A stretch of 19,273 nt of DNA, taken from Cymbomonas tetramitiformis. Lineage: Eukaryota > Chlorophyta > Pyramimonadophyceae > Pyramimonadales > Pyramimonadaceae. Below, piece after piece: positions 17,801-19,273 of the stretch (position 1 is the first letter of the stretch; each line of letters starts with the position of its first letter). The notes beneath the pieces are model-generated. The model was given only the letters and a program-made list of their open reading frames with translations, searched no databases and was not told the DNA's origin. The stretch spans positions 1 to 19,273 of the forward strand of contig LGRX02034252.1 of assembly GCA_001247695.2 (NCBI GenBank), written 5' to 3'. The translations under genes were made by a program, and so were the position numbers.

Positions 17801-18781
17801 CACCTGGAGCTGAGGCGAGTTCCCCGGAGAGCCGAGACGGCGCACGGGGCCCAAAGGGGGGGGCATCACCTGTGTAGGCTTACACGTCTGGATGTTCAGG
17901 CAGAGGAGGAGGGCGCACCACACATGTGGCGCTGCTGCGGTGGAACTTCAGGGACCGGGGGGGGGGGCACCACCTGTAGGATTGCCGCTCTGGAAATAGC
18001 GCATGTTTCCGAGGCGGCTCTTCACCAGCTGGCTCTCCATGGGGCTCACATGCGACAGCAGTTGCTCCATGTTCTCCGTGTCCACGGCCCTCGCCAGCAT
18101 CAGTGTCACCGCCTGCCGGTCACACCCCCGATAGCCAGTCCGCCAGCCCCCACCCGTCATCCTTACCGTTAAGCCTTCATCGCTTCCTCATCCAGACATG
18201 GCGGTGCACACGCGGCTGGCCGGTCCACCTCGTCGCCTGGCGGCTTTTTCAATGTTACACAATCGAGAGCGCAATGTTCGCATTTTGTTCCCCGCTCCGG
18301 CATGGACTGTGAAACTCTCGCAGGGCGCATCGATCCGACTTCACTGGCGAAAAGCTTACGAGAAAGTATTTTAATTTGGAGGTGAATTCAACGTTTGACA
18401 CGTGCCATCAGCTGTGACATGCGAGTCGCTGCCTACGCTGCCGTGACCCACGGTGGCTCCCCTGCAGCAGAACGCTCGGTCTGGTCGCCCTGACCTCCGT
18501 CGCTCAGCGCAACGCGGCAGGTTTGGAGGGCGCAGCTGGGTGGAGGGGCGGGGGACCTGGACGCGCTCCTCGGAGATCGCCAGGTACTTGAGGGGCCGGG
18601 AGCACTGCTCGCACGTGAAGAAGTTATCCGAAGAGAACATGCGGATGAGCGAGAGGCGCTCCATGTCGCTCAAGGTCTTCTGAGCAAGCTGCCCGAGCAG
18701 GTTCTCGAGGTCCTCCTCCTCGATCAGCACTGGGTCCTGCGCCGGGCCGCGTATCGTCACAAAGTCCAGCTCCAGCACCCC
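14509..18781 (-). CDS. Multi-exon gene with repeated DUF4476-like domains (5' partial)
   Basis: Seven or eight exons join in matching phase on the minus strand: A 18781-18557, B 18112-17974, C 17744-17529, E 17074-16776, F 16396-16170, G 15937 to about 15842, G2 about 14801-14681, H 14649-14509 (stop TGA). The protein alternates two units: a DUF4476-like all-helical domain (two copies, in A+B and in E) and a companion module of about 100 residues (end of copy 1 in A, copy 2 in B/C, copy 3 in F/G). Cross-exon continuity is best shown by B/C, which rebuilds SGNPTGHYELNLAVQNN, and E/F, which rebuilds VLYALNGVEQSLVCHRLGYP. DUF4476 has no established biochemical role; function here is unknown, possibly structural or binding. 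The 5' end is outside the window or in unidentified exons above 18781. A-F are firm; G's end, G2 and H are less certain. Confidence 0.75.
14852..15710. repeat. 23-bp minisatellite, about 37 copies, intronic
   Basis: Units of the form GACATGCC(C/G)GGCTTC followed by a variable end ACGCGTGT, ACGCATGC, TCGCGTGT or TTGCATGT; period 23, with occasional 20-bp units lacking 3 bases. It lies between exon G and exon G2 of the large minus-strand gene, so it is probably inside an intron. Repetitive MREAGHVTRVKPG-like peptides on both strands are shadows. A block of about 100 bp starting at 15150 recurs almost exactly at 15514, a higher-order duplication. Confidence 0.95.
15842..16396 (-). CDS. Exons F and G: companion module copy 3
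   Basis: Exon F (16396-16170) follows GCGCTGCAG in phase 0: GVEQSLVCHRLGYPVVFNSK, HPSMHYRLDLANAEHLLIA, KTLVAFAQREKSMQNWHNV, then KLVEDMSM. It ends at TG before a GTGCGT donor. Exon G (15937 to about 15842) starts after CATCCAG in phase 2, making W: AILTTASFTPLLEFDYIHSD, FFDDVLKKTEN. Its end is uncertain: GTGTAC at 15843 (phase 0) or GTACGC at 15841 (phase 2) are both possible. Reading on gives a Pro-rich tail to a stop near 15706, an alternative C-terminus if the intron is retained. Confidence 0.7.
16624..16683. repeat. Short G-rich tandem repeat, 2.5 copies
   Basis: GTGAGAAGGGGGGAGCGC occurs twice, separated by CAGAT, then a variant GTGGGAAGGGGG. It lies in the intron between exons E and F. 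On the minus strand it is a pyrimidine-rich tract. Confidence 0.8.
16776..17074 (-). CDS. Exon E: second DUF4476-like domain
   Basis: Starts after AATGCAG, phase 1, matching exon C: PKPFSHYSNSYGALNMSQLE, AALQDYKIAPPLPG, a loop, then RASVFMYVSCDGVIRILELF, TRPEERVEVTIILYSRITD, RKNFWRVLYALN. It aligns with exons A+B over IRMF / CEQ / EERVQAV / D.EN, but FFTC is replaced by FMYVSC, so the copies are diverged. Intron C/E (17528-17075) is 454 nt and holds an alternative frame (about 17302-17173: SPFDTRLSPSL...) with a GTGAGT donor whose 5' phase does not fit; it may be an alternative exon or chance. Ends in phase 0 at GTACGC. Confidence 0.72.
17529..17744 (-). CDS. Exon C: companion module copy 2
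   Basis: Begins after GGCGCAG. With exon B's last base it gives G-HYELNLAVQNNRLALNLL, then VEMALLEGDCYNWRNIA, and near the end LPEDGIVIFDYTSF. The Gly-His-Tyr start, NWRN and FDY landmarks recur in exon F/G (MHYRLDL, NWHN, EFDY) and the last one in exon A (ELDFVT), showing a repeated module. Intron B/C is 229 nt (17973-17745). Exon C ends in phase 1 (CCAG|GTCCCG). Confidence 0.75.
17974..18781 (-). CDS. Exons A and B: first DUF4476-like domain
   Basis: Exon A (18781-18557) follows acceptor CATGCAG and starts GVLELDFVT, the end of a companion module. Its DUF4476 part includes LSDMERLSLIRMF, FFTCEQ and LKYLAISEERVQ. Exon B (18112-17974), after ACCGGCAG, continues in phase 0: AVTLMLARAVDTENMEQLL, SHVSPMESQLVKSRLG, then YFQSGNPT. 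This is the family pattern of paired helices: ERL..IR / FFT..Q / ..ERV.A..LL....D.EN...L / ..R. Intron 18556-18113 is 444 nt (donor GTCCCC, a weak consensus). Exon B ends in phase 1 at CCTACAG|GTGGTG. Confidence 0.75.
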
Positions 18782-19183
18782 CTGCATGGCACCCCAACCC
18801 CCCCACACGTCACGCGGATCACACCTGTCATACGCTGACCTCGAGGCTCCAAGCCGGGCCGCTCGCTGCTAGGAAACAGGACAGAGCACGGACACACCCT
18901 GCTGGGAGCCAGCTACGCGCAGGCAGAGCCTCGCCCCGGCGTCCTGGAAATGGGCGGCTGCCTTCCCTGGCTCTCGCCTGCAATCGCGCATGTGCAGCCG
19001 CGTGCCGCGCCGCTCGCGGGGGAGCTGCGCGCTTCCCGCAGGAGACTCTGCATCGTGACCCTACCCTAAACCCTAAAGTGAATTTCCCATCCTTTCCTTG
19101 CTCTCATTGGTCACGAGCTAAGCCCCTGCCCGCACTCAGCACAGCCCTCAGAGAAGGTCCCCGCCACCGCAAGTGCTACACCC
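18782..19183. other. Upstream intron or flank of the DUF4476 gene
   Basis: On the minus strand no frame here carries the expected start of the first companion module (GHYxLxL ... NW.N). It is therefore probably intron, with earlier exons beyond the window. A minus frame beginning ATG near 19054 runs about 46 codons with no motif. Confidence 0.45.
19059..19077. repeat. Interstitial telomere-type motif
   Basis: CCCTACCCTAAACCCTAAA: two CCCTAAA units and a partial. This is the TTTAGGG telomere type of plants, many green algae and some other protists. It is short and surrounded by unique sequence, so not a chromosome end. Confidence 0.6.
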
Positions 19184-19273
19184 CTGGCATCGAGCGGACT
19201 GGCACTGCATGTCATGGGAGACAACGCCTGGCATCGAGCGGACTGGCACAGCAGGTCATGGGAGACAACCACT
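19184..19273. repeat. 44-bp tandem repeat at window edge, 2 copies
   Basis: CTGGCATCGAGCGGACTGGC begins units at 19184 and 19228, each also containing GTCATGGGAGACAAC. The window ends at the close of the second unit, so more copies may follow. Confidence 0.9.

Overview
The window looks like nuclear DNA of a unicellular eukaryote, most likely an alga. Reading frames are short and broken, and several recover sense only when joined at GT-AG boundaries in matching phase, with donors such as GTGCGT, GTGCGC and GTACGC. A (CCCTAAA)n motif of the plant/green-algal telomere type lies at 19059-19077. An ankyrin array of the HLEVLQWAR / CPWDATTC type, common in algal genomes, is also present. A prasinophyte-like green alga is my best guess; this is inference, since nothing here is a species marker. 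I see no bacterial operon, rRNA, tRNA or CRISPR array.

Layout. Bases 1-4800 are dominated by unrelated minisatellites: 43 bp x 13, about 104 bp x 4, 50 bp x 5, 37 bp x 5.5, 26 bp x 6.5 and 56 bp x 10, plus a (TG)n run. Between them lie a convincing short exon on + (786-875) and an unplaced minus-strand ORF (2175-2765). Bases 4800-11330 are visibly more AT-rich and mostly without recognisable genes. They hold a degenerate four-unit ankyrin fragment (7741-8060), a probable two-exon plus-strand gene for an acidic Asp/Ser-rich protein (8527-9314), and next to it a short retroelement-like peptide remnant. Bases 11400-19273 are GC-rich. They carry a two-exon C-terminus of an EF-hand protein (minus, 11893-11413), a two-exon plus-strand candidate (13825-14225), an overlapping minus-strand ORF (13187-13828), and a large multi-exon minus-strand gene (18781 to about 14509).

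The large minus-strand gene is the main result. Phase-matched exons rebuild two DUF4476-like helical domains alternating with a companion module (NPTGHYELNL ... NW(R/H)N ... FDY). An intron near its 3' end contains an 859-bp, 23-bp-period minisatellite with strongly alternating purine/pyrimidine runs. Its 5' end lies outside the window.

No pathway links these genes. The overall picture is ordinary algal genes broken up by introns, some filled with young tandem repeats. No gene was confirmed by database search; splice junctions were inferred from phase, GT-AG ends and protein continuity.
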